From assembly GCA_030550775.1 (NCBI GenBank), contig JAUQOS010000005.1, positions 1-52,265 of the forward strand: DNA of 52,265 nucleotides. The letters are read 5' to 3'. Position 1 is the first letter of the stretch; each line of letters begins with the position of its first letter. The position numbers and the translations under genes are program-made. The DNA comes from Armatimonadota bacterium (GTDB lineage Bacteria; Armatimonadota; Fimbriimonadia; Fimbriimonadales; GBS-DC). Below are positions 26,982 through 36,160 of the stretch, piece by piece. Under the pieces are notes generated by a model. That model had not been told where the DNA came from, did no database searches, and saw nothing but the letters and a program-made list of their open reading frames with translations.

Positions 26982-28352
26982 ATGACGACAGAAGTTCTCA
27001 AGGATGTACCACAGGGATTGACGCGCGAGCGCATCGAGCAGCTTGCACGCGCCAGTGGCGAACCTGAATGGCATATTCAGCGACGAACGGAGGCGTTTGA
27101 ACGGTTTTTGAACCTGCCGATTCCCTCACCTAAACAGGAAGATTGGCGCTATACGGACATCACCACGCTCCACTTAGAAGATTACACCGCAGTGGCGTGG
27201 AGCGACGTGCCACGTGGTAGCGCGCCGACCACGATGCCTCCCTTCCTTACCGAGCAGCCCGTGGTGCGCGTGTTCCACACGGCAGGGTTCGGCTTCGAGG
27301 CACATGTTCCTGAGGTTTTGCAAGCGCAGGGTGTGCAGGTGCGCGACTTGCGCGAAGTGCTTATTAACTCACCTGAGTTGCTGGAGGCGGACTTGGGGCG
27401 CTTGGCGCCCATCCCGGGCGATAAACTCACTGTGTTGCACACTGCCGCTTGGGACAGTGGGCTGTATGTATATATCCCGCGCAACCTACAGATAGACGGC
27501 GTGATTGAGATTATCCACTGGTTCGAAACGCCCGGCATGCACTTTCCCCACACGGTGATTGTGTGTGAGCCAGGCAGCGCGGCGAACATTGTGCAATCGT
27601 TCTTCTCGCCCGAAAGGGTGCGCGTGTTTGTATTGGGCGCGGTGGAGGTATTTTGCAAGCCCAACAGCGAACTGCGCCACACAGTGATGCAGCGCATGGG
27701 GCGCGAGAGCTGGTTTATCAGCAGCATCGACTATGAACAAGGGCGCGACAGCCGCGTGCTGTCGCTGAATGTGGGGCTGGGCGCGCAGCTGGGGCGCACC
27801 GTGCTGCAGCACCTGATGACCGAACCCGGCGCCGAAGCGCGCCCGCTGGGGCTGTTCTTCGGCGACGGCAAGCAGCATCTGGACTTCCGCACGTTGCAGG
27901 ACCATCGCGTGGGGCACACTACCAGCGACCTGCTCTACAAGGGCGTCTTGGCGGACGAAGCGACCTCGGTCTTTTCGGGGCTGATTCGCGTGCACCCAAA
28001 AGCGCAACACACCGACGCCTACCAAGCCAACCGCAACCTGCTGCTTAGCGACGAGGCACGTGCCTACAGCATCCCCAACTTGGAGATTGGCGCGAACGAG
28101 GTGCGCTGCACGCACGGGGCAACTGTTGGTCCAATCCAGCCCGACGAGCTGTTTTACCTACGCTCGCGCGGAATCGACCCTGAGGCAGCGGAAGCGCTGA
28201 TTGTGATGGGCTTTTTCGAGGTAGTACTGCGCGAGGTCAAGCCCGCCGACTTGCGCTTGTCCATCCAAAAGCTCTTGGCGAGCAAGCTCAAAGGCGAGGC
28301 ACCGCGCTACTTTATGGACCTAGCCGAGCTGGACGAGGAAGTGCTGGTCTGA
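26982..28352 (+). CDS. sufD: Fe-S cluster assembly scaffold SufD
   Basis: 456 residues. ATG 26982 is preferred over 26976: AGGAGG at 26968-26973 lies only 2 bases from the first ATG but 8 from the second. The N-terminus has the family helix KQEDWRYTD. The C-terminal core is TDAYQANRNLLLSDEARAYSIPNLEI, RCTHGATVG and FYLRSRGID. SufD joins SufB and the SufC ATPase as the scaffold that builds [4Fe-4S] clusters. sufB, sufC and sufS are not in the window, so sufD is detached from the usual operon. Its end overlaps the convergent membrane-protein gene by 46 bp. Confidence 0.93.
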   Translation: MTTEVLKDVPQGLTRERIEQLARASGEPEWHIQRRTEAFERFLNLPIPSPKQEDWRYTDITTLHLEDYTAVAWSDVPRGSAPTTMPPFLTEQPVVRVFHTAGFGFEAHVPEVLQAQGVQVRDLREVLINSPELLEADLGRLAPIPGDKLTVLHTAAWDSGLYVYIPRNLQIDGVIEIIHWFETPGMHFPHTVIVCEPGSAANIVQSFFSPERVRVFVLGAVEVFCKPNSELRHTVMQRMGRESWFISSIDYEQGRDSRVLSLNVGLGAQLGRTVLQHLMTEPGAEARPLGLFFGDGKQHLDFRTLQDHRVGHTTSDLLYKGVLADEATSVFSGLIRVHPKAQHTDAYQANRNLLLSDEARAYSIPNLEIGANEVRCTHGATVGPIQPDELFYLRSRGIDPEAAEALIVMGFFEVVLREVKPADLRLSIQKLLASKLKGEAPRYFMDLAELDEEVLV

Positions 28353-28813
28353 GCGGTGGCGCGTTTGCGCTTGCGCTTAGACTTGGGCGCGTTCTCGGCG
28401 AGGGCATGAGCGCAGTAGGTGCGGATGAGGGCTTCCACTTGTTCGCGCTGATCGCCGTACCATACGAAGATGCCGCGATAGGCGTTCAGGCGCGTGGGAT
28501 GGGCAAATGGGCTAAGCAACACGCCCTGCTCGCTCCAAACCACGCGCTTGACGCGCTCCCAACGCATCACGCGGGGCGACCACCCGCGCTGCCGAATGCC
28601 TTCCGCATCGGCTTCGTAGCGGATAGGCAATAAGAAATCCGCCGTCGCGCTCCAGAGCATCCACAGCGCGATGACCCCGAAAATCCAGTGCCCCATCAGC
28701 CACGCGCCCAAAATCGGCACGCCCACCAACACAAGCACCAGCACAGGAAGTCGTTCGGGCTGCTGCCGCGCCAAGTGCACCTGCCAGCGGAACTCCATCG
28801 GTTGCTCGCCCAT
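28307..28813 (-). CDS. Small membrane protein with PH-like C-terminal domain
   Basis: 168 residues from ATG 28813; a frame extension to 28888 adds atypical sequence without a ribosome site, so the start is uncertain. Two hydrophobic helices (LPVLVLVLVGVPILGAWLMG and IFGVIALWMLWSATADFLL) are followed by a short beta-rich segment, YEADAEGIRQRGWSPRVMRWERVKRVVWSEQGVLLSPF, which resembles the bacterial PH-like (bPH) pattern after paired TM helices. It ends with a Lys/Arg- then Ser/Thr-rich tail. The tail overlaps sufD convergently. Function unknown. Confidence 0.6.
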   Translation of the reverse strand: MGEQPMEFRWQVHLARQQPERLPVLVLVLVGVPILGAWLMGHWIFGVIALWMLWSATADFLLPIRYEADAEGIRQRGWSPRVMRWERVKRVVWSEQGVLLSPFAHPTRLNAYRGIFVWYGDQREQVEALIRTYCAHALAENAPKSKRKRKRATAQTSTSSSSSARSIK

Positions 28814-29048
28814 CGCGTCTATGCCTTGCGCTCTACAACTCCGCGAACCGTATGCCTCTGAATGTGGGCTCATCATAAGCATACCCAACGCTGGGATGGC
28901 GACACTTGTGCAGGGAGCGCCGACTTCGGAAGAGTTTCAGCGCATCCTCGAAGTTCTTTCACCGAAGGGTTGAGGCAATCCGTATAAAGGTACATCGCTT
29001 GAGTTCCGCCATGCGCCTCTCGCCGTGGATTTTCCAGCCCGCTCCGTA

Positions 29049-29115
29049 AGGTTCCCCCCGCACGCGAGGAGAACCGAAGATCTGCTCGGTTCCCCTGACG
29101 GCGTAGGAGGAACCT
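29049..29115. repeat. Pair of facing GGTTCCCC palindromes
   Basis: Left palindrome 29049-29075 (AGGTTCCCCCC ... GGAGAACC) and right palindrome 29088-29115 (CGGTTCCCC ... GGAGGAACCT) face each other across ACCGAAGATCTGCTCGGT. The same unit occurs at 52226. The rest of 28814-29570 has no convincing gene. A frame at 29372-29600 reads RAKQRAAILQHAGLEVLPVV like decayed coding DNA, but is bounded by stops and not identifiable. Confidence 0.7.
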
Positions 29116-29570
29116 GGAGGAGAGGGGCGAGGAAAACAATCGCACCACCGCATCGCTTGGGGAGGCGATGTATGTGCCCTGAATGAAGCAAGTTCCAACG
29201 AGGGGCTCAAGCAATGCCCTCGCAACTACTGGGTTACTCCGCTGGCATTGTCGAGACGGTTGCTCGACGAAAACATTGAACCTGAGCACGAACCACTTGG
29301 TTGCCGATTGCATCTGATGAAGGGGCAACAAAGGTCGCGCCGGCTGAAATTTTGCTCAAAGTGGGGATGCGCGATGTGCGTTGCGTGCTAAACAGCGCGC
29401 TGCGATTCTGCAACACGCAGGACTGGAAGTATTGCCCGTGGTCATCGGCTCAGAGTGGGCGCACCCAGAGCCCGAGCCGCTGGCAACCCAAGAGGGGTCG
29501 GTTGGCGCGTGGGGAATGCCGTGTCCGAGTCGCTTGTCGCCCATCGTTGCCTCAACGGCGCAGACTGAAC

Positions 29571-30326
29571 CTATTCCCACAGGGCAGCGAGTTGTGCCAG
29601 CGCGTAGAAGGCAGCCGTTTCTGTGCGCAGCACCCGCGATCCCAACGACACTGCGTAAGTCTCTGGCTGCGTTTGAAGCCACTCGCGTTCAGCCGGGCTA
29701 AATCCCCCTTCGGGACCCACCACCAGACTCAAGGCACTTGGCATCGGCATGCGCCGACATCGTTGCTTGAGGGGCATCACCCCCTCCCATTCGTCCAGCA
29801 CCAGTACGGGGCGCGGCAAGCTGGCGATTGCCGCGTGCCAATCGTCCCACAGTTGCACACGGGGCAGCCACGCGCGGCATGCCAACGCCGCCTCCTCTTG
29901 CGCAATAGTTTGCCAGCGTTGGGCGTAGCGGGCTCGCTTAGCGGCATCCCACTGCACTAGGCTCCGCGCGCTCGCGGCAAAGTGAAGCGCCGTCGCTCCG
30001 CCTTGCACCCCCAAACGAACTACCGTCTCCGCCTTATCCGCGTGAATGAGCGATTGCAAAACGCTTACTGCAAACGGCAACTCCGTGTCCAGTTGGCTGG
30101 GCACAACCTGCGCTATGCGGTCGGCTTCCGTCCCCAGCTCTGCCAAATAAACCCCACCTTCCCCATCTAACAAGCAGATCCACTCGCCCGCCTCCAACCG
30201 CAGTACGCGCCGTGCATGATGCACCACCGCATCGGGCAGCAGACGCGCCTCCAACACGCTTTTGGGCACAAAAAAGCGCGGCAGGGCGCGTGGGCTTAGC
30301 GTTTGCGGAACACGGCGGCGACCCAT
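29571..30326 (-). CDS. rsmE: 16S rRNA m3U1498 methyltransferase
   Basis: 251 residues. RsmE methylates N3 of U1498 in the decoding centre. SPOUT-family features: HHARRVLRLEAGE in the N-terminal PUA-like domain, and the knot with VVGPEGGFSPAERE and SLGSRVLRTETAAFYAL (SAM-binding trefoil). The start is uncertain. ATG 30326 overlaps prmA by 31 bp and adds about 14 residues before the family-typical PRFFV. A CTG at 30284 would give an exact family N-terminus but has no ribosome site. The prmA-rsmE order is common in bacteria. Confidence 0.94.
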   Translation of the reverse strand: MGRRRVPQTLSPRALPRFFVPKSVLEARLLPDAVVHHARRVLRLEAGEWICLLDGEGGVYLAELGTEADRIAQVVPSQLDTELPFAVSVLQSLIHADKAETVVRLGVQGGATALHFAASARSLVQWDAAKRARYAQRWQTIAQEEAALACRAWLPRVQLWDDWHAAIASLPRPVLVLDEWEGVMPLKQRCRRMPMPSALSLVVGPEGGFSPAEREWLQTQPETYAVSLGSRVLRTETAAFYALAQLAALWE

Positions 30327-31159
30327 GTGCGTCGCTTGCGCACCTCCTCTACCTGAAGTCCTACGGCTTCAATCGCGTGGCGCACGCTCGTGCGCCAGTT
30401 GCGCCCACTTACTCCCGAAACAATGTAAATACCCCCCGCGTTGAGCAGTGGGGGCACCTTCGGCGCGTTCGCCTCCAAAAATATGCTGATGATATTGCAT
30501 ACAATCAGATCAAAAGTGCCCTCCAGCGCGTTGAAGCCGTCCCCTTCGTAAACTTGAACGAGATGTCCTACCTGATTGCGTTCGATATTGCCTTGCGCGA
30601 TTTTGACCGACAGCGCGTCGTTGTCAACTGCCACAACCTCGCGTGCGCCGAGCTTGGCAGCAGCGATCGCCAAAATCCCTGTGCCCGTGCCAACATCGGC
30701 CACACGCATTCCCGGTTGCACATACCGATCTAACAACTCCAGACACAAAGCAGTTGTTGGATGCCCCCCCGTGCCGAAGGCTAAGCCTGGGTCTAGCAAA
30801 ATCAACAGTTCCTCGGGGCGAGGTTTGTAGCGGCTCCAACTGGGCTGCACACGCAGCCGCGCCCCAAACCGCCGACTGCGAAAATAACGACGCCACGTGG
30901 TGTGCCAATTCTCAGGCGATACGGGCTGCACTTCGAACTTGCTAATCGGGGGCAGGTCGTACTCTGACAGCTGGCGCAGGCGCGCCTCAATCTCGGGCAG
31001 ACGCTCATGCTCGCTTTGAGGAAGGTAGGCGATTACACTGTAGGGTTGCTCGCGCAGTTCCACGCCAGCACATCCAGCGTCTATCAGCACAGCAGCAATC
31101 GCGTCCCACGCTGCGGGCGGCGCCACTACGCGAATGCTCAGCCACTCCGAGGGCTTCAC
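30296..31159 (-). CDS. prmA: Ribosomal protein L11 methyltransferase
   Basis: 287 residues from GTG 31159. The frame stays open to 31318, but a minus-strand TATAAT at 31172-31167 predicts transcription from about 31160, at the GTG itself. The N-terminal domain (WLSIRVVAPPAAWDAI) matches PrmA. The SAM domain has LDPGLAFGTGGHPTTALCLELL, VADVGTGTGILAIAAAKLGA, VAVDNDALSV and the NPPY-like FDLIVCNIIS. Methylates amino groups of L11. Followed by rsmE with overlap. Confidence 0.95.
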   Translation of the reverse strand: MKPSEWLSIRVVAPPAAWDAIAAVLIDAGCAGVELREQPYSVIAYLPQSEHERLPEIEARLRQLSEYDLPPISKFEVQPVSPENWHTTWRRYFRSRRFGARLRVQPSWSRYKPRPEELLILLDPGLAFGTGGHPTTALCLELLDRYVQPGMRVADVGTGTGILAIAAAKLGAREVVAVDNDALSVKIAQGNIERNQVGHLVQVYEGDGFNALEGTFDLIVCNIISIFLEANAPKVPPLLNAGGIYIVSGVSGRNWRTSVRHAIEAVGLQVEEVRKRRTWVAAVFRKR

Positions 31160-31166
31160 GCACGCA

Positions 31167-31172
31167 ATTATA
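31167..31172 (-). promoter_or_regulatory. -10 box of prmA, leaderless-type
   Basis: TATAAT on the minus strand ends 7 bases before the GTG start. No ribosome site can lie between. Confidence 0.65.
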
Positions 31173-31177
31173 CCGCG

Positions 31178-31219
31178 AAAAAAAAATGCCCCCGAGGCGG
31201 AGGTCAGCACCTCGGAGGC
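31178..31219 (-). terminator. Rho-independent terminator on the minus strand just before prmA
   Basis: Read on the minus strand: GCCtCCGAGG (31219-31210), a 12-base loop, CCTCGGgGGC (31197-31188), A, then nine T (31186-31178). Nine of ten stem pairs match. It ends either the photolyase transcript (stop 31632) or a short RNA starting near 31321. Confidence 0.8.
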
Positions 31220-31321
31220 GAGTGGCAGGCAGATGAGTGTTTGAAGTCTTTCAAGCCCAGCAGGAGGCGTCTGCTTCAGTCGCGCTTTTCTTGCTGCCCG
31301 CCGTCCTACTTGTTGCAATCC
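31178..31321 (-). ncRNA. Candidate small non-coding RNA upstream of prmA
   Basis: About 140 nt between a minus-strand -10-like TAAAAT (31333-31328) and the strong terminator above, with no RsmE- or PrmA-like coding content. An internal hairpin TTGAA-AGAC-TTCAA (around 31240) is visible. No known RNA family (6S, 4.5S, tmRNA) is recognised. An alternative is that this is simply the photolyase 3' UTR. Inference from layout only. Confidence 0.3.
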
Positions 31322-31508
31322 TATGCTATTTTACATCTGATAAACGAAGTCTGTTGGCACCGTGAGGCGCGTTTATCATTCCCAAAACTGCATTTAAACG
31401 ACATTTTTGCGACGGGCGATTTGGGGCGAGTCGTCCTGTGCTGGCAGGTTCCCTCTAGCGTAGGCGGTTTGCGTCGTCTGAGAGCCGCCGCGGCTAATTC
31501 GGATAAGC

Positions 31509-31588
31509 GAGATTCCTCGCCTTCGGCTCGGAATGACAGATGCGCTTTCACACGCCTAACTCTGCCATTCCGAGCGGAGCGAGGGAGG
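31509..31588 (+). repeat. Composite inverted-repeat element, copy 3
   Basis: Forward arm 31509-31538 (GAGATTCCTCGCCTTC ... GAATGACA) and reverse arm 31563-31588 (TGCCATTCCGAGCGGAGCG); pitch 54. Lies between the candidate RNA and the photolyase stop. Confidence 0.85.
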
Positions 31589-31631
31589 TGCATAAGTCGC
31601 TCCCTACACCTCACTGCCCATAAGCGGGCGT

Positions 31632-33068
31632 TCAGGGGCGTTTTGCCCAGCGTTCCAGCATTTCCAGCGCGCGGTCGCGGCTTTTGTCCAGCGGTTCCTG
31701 CGGGTAGGGGTAGGTTTTGCCCAGTTCCACGCCTGCTTGCTTGAGCACGCTTTCGGGGGCTTCCCACGGCGCGTGGATGTATTGGGTGGGCAGATTCGCC
31801 AGTTCAGGCACCCACTGGCGCACATACGTGCCGTCGGGGTCAAACTTGCGCCCTTGAATTACGGGGTTGAAGATGCGGAAGTAGGGCGCCGCGTCTGCGC
31901 CGCAGCCCGCTGTCCACTGCCAGCCCAGCACATTGCTGGCGGGGTCAGCGTCTACTAAGGTGTCCCAGAACCACGCCTCGCCCAGTCGCCAGTGGATCAG
32001 CAGGTTCTTGGTGAGCCACGAGGCGACAATCATGCGCGTGCGGTTGTGCATCCAGCCGATGCGCCACAGTTGGCGCATTCCCGCGTCGACCATGGGAATG
32101 CCTGTGCGCCCTTTTGTCCACGCTTTGTAGGCGGGGGTCTCTACCTCCGTCCACGGAAAGGTGTCGAATTCGCGGCGCAGGGCACGCTCTTGGGTGTAGG
32201 GGTGGTGGTAGAGGATGTGATAGCCGAACTCGCGCCAGCCCAACTCGCGCAGAAAGTGCTCCACGCCTTTGGTCCACTTGCCCTTGCTGTGGCGCAAGGT
32301 GGCGTGCCAAATCTGGCGCGGGCTAATCTCGCCGTGATGCAGGTGGGGTGAGAGGCGCGAAGTGGCGTCTAAGTCGGGGCGGTCGCGTAGGGTGTGGTAA
32401 TCCTCCACTGCGTTGCGTAGGAACCACTCCAAGCGCTGGTGTGCTGCCGCTTCACCCACACGCCAAGTCTCACGGAAACCTGCTGCCCAGTCGATTTTGG
32501 GCAACAGCTCCAGCGCTTCGAGTGGCTCAGAGATGGGCATCGCCTTGGGGGCGCGCAGCGTTTCGGGCGCGGGCAGCGGTTCGGGTACCTTCACTACCTG
32601 CAACACGCGCTTCCAAAACGGCGTGAACACGCCGTAAGGCTGCCCCGAATCGGTGCGCACGGCGTCGGGGTCGTGCAAAAGGTAGCTGGTGAACTCGCGC
32701 ACTTCAATCCCGCGCTGTTGGAAGGTTTTGCGAATGCGTTCGTCGCGCTCCCACAGCTGCGGCTCGTAGTGCGTGTTCCAGTAGAGCGCGTCCGCGCCCG
32801 TTTCGGTGAGGATTTGCTCCAGCACAGGCAAGCTTTGCGCGGCACGGCGAATGACCAGATACAGCCCGCGCTCGCGCAGCGACTGGTCTAACGCCTGCAA
32901 CGCATGGTGCAGCCACCACTGGCGTGCCCCACCGGGCGCACGCTTGCCTAACTCCTCAGGCGCGTAGATATAAACGGGCACTACCGCACCCCGACGCGCC
33001 GCCTCATACAACGCAGGATTATCCGATAACCGCAGGTCGTTGTGGAACCAAACAACGGTCGTTTTCAT
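31632..33068 (-). CDS. phr: Deoxyribodipyrimidine photolyase (class I cryptochrome/photolyase family)
   Basis: 478 residues from ATG 33068 behind GGAGG; the frame reaches 33095 but that extension has no ribosome site. N-terminal alpha/beta antenna domain: TVVWFHNDLRLSDNPAL. FAD-binding helical domain: SRLSPHLHHGEISPRQIW, LRELGWREFGYHIL, GRTGIPMVDAGMRQLWRIGWMHNRTRMIVASWLTKNL (split here for length) and WQWTAGCGADAAPYFRIFNP. These match class I CPD photolyases, with the electron-transfer Trp positions apparently retained. Repairs UV dimers with blue light. Divergent from the GH78 gene; a minus-strand TACAAT just upstream of 33085 may be its -10. Confidence 0.93.
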   Translation of the reverse strand: MKTTVVWFHNDLRLSDNPALYEAARRGAVVPVYIYAPEELGKRAPGGARQWWLHHALQALDQSLRERGLYLVIRRAAQSLPVLEQILTETGADALYWNTHYEPQLWERDERIRKTFQQRGIEVREFTSYLLHDPDAVRTDSGQPYGVFTPFWKRVLQVVKVPEPLPAPETLRAPKAMPISEPLEALELLPKIDWAAGFRETWRVGEAAAHQRLEWFLRNAVEDYHTLRDRPDLDATSRLSPHLHHGEISPRQIWHATLRHSKGKWTKGVEHFLRELGWREFGYHILYHHPYTQERALRREFDTFPWTEVETPAYKAWTKGRTGIPMVDAGMRQLWRIGWMHNRTRMIVASWLTKNLLIHWRLGEAWFWDTLVDADPASNVLGWQWTAGCGADAAPYFRIFNPVIQGRKFDPDGTYVRQWVPELANLPTQYIHAPWEAPESVLKQAGVELGKTYPYPQEPLDKSRDRALEMLERWAKRP

Positions 33069-33144
33069 AGGTTGCCTCCGCATCCAATTGTACACACTGG
33101 CGGGGGCTGGCTCTTTCCTGCGTTGGCAGGATTCGGGCTATGCA

Positions 33145-35997
33145 ATGGCGAAAAGCAAGGCTATGAATTGGCGAGCGCGTTGGATTTGGTCGCCGGGCGA
33201 GGCTGCCCCGCGAAACTTTTACTGGTGTGTGCGCAAAGAGTTTCAACTCAGTCGCGGTTTTAGCAAAGTAATTGTTGCCATCAGCGCAGATACGCGCTAC
33301 ACGCTGTGGCTCAACGGCACACTGATTGGCTTCGGTCCTATTCGCAGCTTCTACGGGCACTGGTATTATGATGTGCATGATGTCACGGCGTATGCTCACG
33401 AGGGGCTGAACGCGATCGCGGTGCTGGTGCATCATGTGGGCATCGGCACTTTTCAGAGCGATTATGTGCGGGGGCGCGGGCGTGGCGGGCTGATTGCGCA
33501 GGTGGAATGCGACGGCAAAATTGTGGCTGCTTCCGACTCAAGCTGGTTGAATGTGCCGCACCCTGCGTACGAGCGGGCAACCGCGCGCATGTCGTGCCAG
33601 TTGGGCTTTGATGAGCATTATGATGCGCGCCGGGGGTTAGGCGAGTGGACGCTGCCACGCTATGACGACTACGAGTGGAACGAGGCGGTGGAGATTGGTG
33701 AGGCAGGCTGCCCGCCGTGGGGCGAACTGCACCCGCGCCCCATCCCCCTGCTGACAATGGAAACCCTATATCCAAAGGTGGTGGAGCGCGTGCGCGTCGT
33801 GCAGCCGCCCTTCGCCGCGTGGGCGTTTGACCTCAAGCCCTCGCTGGCGCCCGACGACCTCACTGCCAATCCGCGCACGCTGTCGGGCGTGGTGGCAACC
33901 GAAATCCGCGCGGACGCCCCGTGTATGTTGCGTTTGGGCGACGCGCATCACGGCTTGCGTGACGACGATGTGCGCCTCAACGGCGAAGTTGCCCCACGCG
34001 CCGACGACGGCTTGCACGTGCTGCGCCTTCAGGCTGGCTCTAACCTGCTCACGGTGGATGTGTCGCGCTGGTACCACGACTGGTACCGCTACCTGTTCGT
34101 GGAAGCCGATAGCGACGCCCCCGTGCAGTTCCTAAACCCTCTGATGGAGCGTGCTGACTACCCTTGGATTGTGCTGGGACCGTTTGAGGGCGACCCAGAA
34201 GGCTATGCACAGGCACGCGACGCTCGCACCGTTGCCGAGGTGCGCCGTCACCCTAAAGCGCGCGGCTTAGACCCGATGCATGTGGCGCGTGCACCGCTGT
34301 TCGCGCTCACTACACGCGCGAAGCCTACCCCTGAAACCCCGCGGGTGGAACAAACCTACGCCTGCATCCATAGCGTAGACGACGTTACCACGATTCATCC
34401 GCCCCAATCGGGCGATGTGGAGTTGCGCCTAGACTGGGGGCGTGAGGTGTTCGGCTATGTGGAGCTGGAGCTGGAAGCCCCCGCAGGCGTCGCGATTGAC
34501 TTCAACGGCTTTGAGTATGTCGACCCCGTGATGCCCGAGCGCGTGCAGTGGACGGTGGGGCTGAACAACACTTTTCGCTACATCACGCGACGGGGCTGGC
34601 AACGGTTCCGCAGTGTGGTGAAACGCGGCTTTCGCTACGCCACGCTTACCCTGCGGTTTCCCAGCCACGCCAGCGAGCCTGTGCACCTGCGGCGCGTGGC
34701 ATGCCTACACAGCGTCTACCCCTACGAGGCGCGGGGTGCGTTCGCCTGCTCTGACCCACGGCTGAACCAAATCTACGAAATGGCGCGTGAAACCGTGCGC
34801 CTCTGCAGCGAGGATACTTTCATCGACTGCCCTACCTACGAGCAGACCTTCTGGGTGGGCGATGCCCGCAACGAGGCACTCTTCGCCTACACAGGCTTTG
34901 GCGATTACGCGTTGGCACGCCGCTGCTTGCTGCTGGCAGCACAATCGCTCAAGCAATCACCGCTGGTGGAGAGCCAAGTGCCCAGCGCATGGCAGAACAT
35001 CCTCACCGCATGGGCGTTGCTGTGGGCAATCGCATGCTACGAGCATTACCTGTTCACAGGTGACGAGGCGTTCGTGCGCGAGGTATACCCCTACATCGCC
35101 CAGCAGAACCAAACCCTGCACGAGCGCTACCTCAACTCCGAAGGCTTGCTGGAGATTAGTGCCTGGAACATGCTGGACTGGGCACCGATGGACACCCCCA
35201 ACGAGGGCGTCGTGAGCCACCAGAATATGTGGTTGGTGCGCGTGTGGGAAGATACCGCCAACCTGGCAGAGGTCGTGGGCGAGACTGGGCACGCGCAAAC
35301 TTGGCGTCAGTGGGCGAGCGATTTGCGGAACGCTATCAACCAGCATTTGTGGAACGACGCCAAACGCGCCTACACCGACTGCCTCAAACGCGACGGCTCA
35401 CAAAGCGAGGTGTTCAGCCTGCAAACGCAGGTGGTCGCGCTGCTATGCGATGTGCCCACGCCTGAGCGGCGCGCCATTTTGGAGCGCTACTTGGCAGCCC
35501 CACCCGACGGGTTTGTGCATATCGGCAGCCCATTTATGACGATGTTCCTACTGGAGGTGTTGCTGCGCCTCAACCGCCGCACCGAGATTCTGCAGCGCAT
35601 TCGCGACGACTGGGGCTACATGCTGGCGATGGGCGCAGTGACTTGTTGGGAACAACTGCCCAGCCAGCGCGTTGCAAACCCCTTGCACGCACACGAAGCG
35701 GGCTTTTTCACGCGCAGCCATTGCCATGCATGGAGCGCAGCGCCCGCTTACATGCTGCCCATCGCGGTACTGGGCGCACAACCGCTTGCGCCCGGCTGGA
35801 CGCGCTTTGCGCTCAGCCCGTTCTTAGGCGATTTAGCGTGGGCGTATGGGCGACTACCCTTGCCCAACGGCACCCTGCAGTTCGCGCTGGAGCGCACCGA
35901 TACGGGCATTCGCGCGCTGCTGCACATCCCTAAGGGCTACACGGTCGTGATTGGCGATCAGGAGCTGAACGCGGGGCAACACGAAGTCGTGCTCTAA
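33145..35997 (+). CDS. GH78-type alpha-L-rhamnosidase-like glycoside hydrolase
   Basis: 950 residues from ATG 33145; ATG 33163 is also possible. N-terminal beta-sandwich: WRARWIW, then YTLWLNGTLIGFGP and WYYDVHDVTAYAHEG, as in bacterial rhamnosidase N domains. The (alpha/alpha)6 barrel has EDTFIDCPTYEQTFWVGDAR, an acidic cluster matching the GH78 general-acid region; GAVTCWEQLP supplies the second catalytic Glu region, and SHCHAWSAAPAYMLP closes the barrel. A C-terminal beta domain follows (about 850-950). No signal peptide is seen, so it may be cytoplasmic and act on imported rhamnosides, but the exact sugar is inferred from family only. Confidence 0.85.
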   Translation: MAKSKAMNWRARWIWSPGEAAPRNFYWCVRKEFQLSRGFSKVIVAISADTRYTLWLNGTLIGFGPIRSFYGHWYYDVHDVTAYAHEGLNAIAVLVHHVGIGTFQSDYVRGRGRGGLIAQVECDGKIVAASDSSWLNVPHPAYERATARMSCQLGFDEHYDARRGLGEWTLPRYDDYEWNEAVEIGEAGCPPWGELHPRPIPLLTMETLYPKVVERVRVVQPPFAAWAFDLKPSLAPDDLTANPRTLSGVVATEIRADAPCMLRLGDAHHGLRDDDVRLNGEVAPRADDGLHVLRLQAGSNLLTVDVSRWYHDWYRYLFVEADSDAPVQFLNPLMERADYPWIVLGPFEGDPEGYAQARDARTVAEVRRHPKARGLDPMHVARAPLFALTTRAKPTPETPRVEQTYACIHSVDDVTTIHPPQSGDVELRLDWGREVFGYVELELEAPAGVAIDFNGFEYVDPVMPERVQWTVGLNNTFRYITRRGWQRFRSVVKRGFRYATLTLRFPSHASEPVHLRRVACLHSVYPYEARGAFACSDPRLNQIYEMARETVRLCSEDTFIDCPTYEQTFWVGDARNEALFAYTGFGDYALARRCLLLAAQSLKQSPLVESQVPSAWQNILTAWALLWAIACYEHYLFTGDEAFVREVYPYIAQQNQTLHERYLNSEGLLEISAWNMLDWAPMDTPNEGVVSHQNMWLVRVWEDTANLAEVVGETGHAQTWRQWASDLRNAINQHLWNDAKRAYTDCLKRDGSQSEVFSLQTQVVALLCDVPTPERRAILERYLAAPPDGFVHIGSPFMTMFLLEVLLRLNRRTEILQRIRDDWGYMLAMGAVTCWEQLPSQRVANPLHAHEAGFFTRSHCHAWSAAPAYMLPIAVLGAQPLAPGWTRFALSPFLGDLAWAYGRLPLPNGTLQFALERTDTGIRALLHIPKGYTVVIGDQELNAGQHEVVL

Positions 35998-36049
35998 GCC
36001 CGAAGGCGCCACGAAGATGCGGGGGTGCGCTGCTCCATCTTGAGCAGGC

Positions 36050-36129
36050 GAGATCCCTCGCTGCGCTTGGAATGACAGCGTTGATAGCACGCCAACTTAC
36101 CTGTCTCCTCAAGCCGAAGGCGGGGAATC
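36050..36129 (+). repeat. Composite inverted-repeat element, copy 4 (degenerate)
   Basis: Forward arm 36050-36077 (GAGATCCCTCGCTGCG ... GAATGACA) and reverse arm 36102-36129 (TGTC ... GCCGAAGGCGGGGAATC); pitch 52. Fills the gap between GH78 and the J-like gene. Confidence 0.7.
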
Positions 36130-36160
36130 GCCCCAGTCAGCATCCCTGCTCTAGGGTCGT

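Noticed and set aside
29372-29600. Frame reading RAKQRAAILQHAGLEVLPVV
   Set aside because: Looks faintly protein-like but is bounded by stops and partly antisense to rsmE; not identifiable, so only mentioned under the repeat entry.
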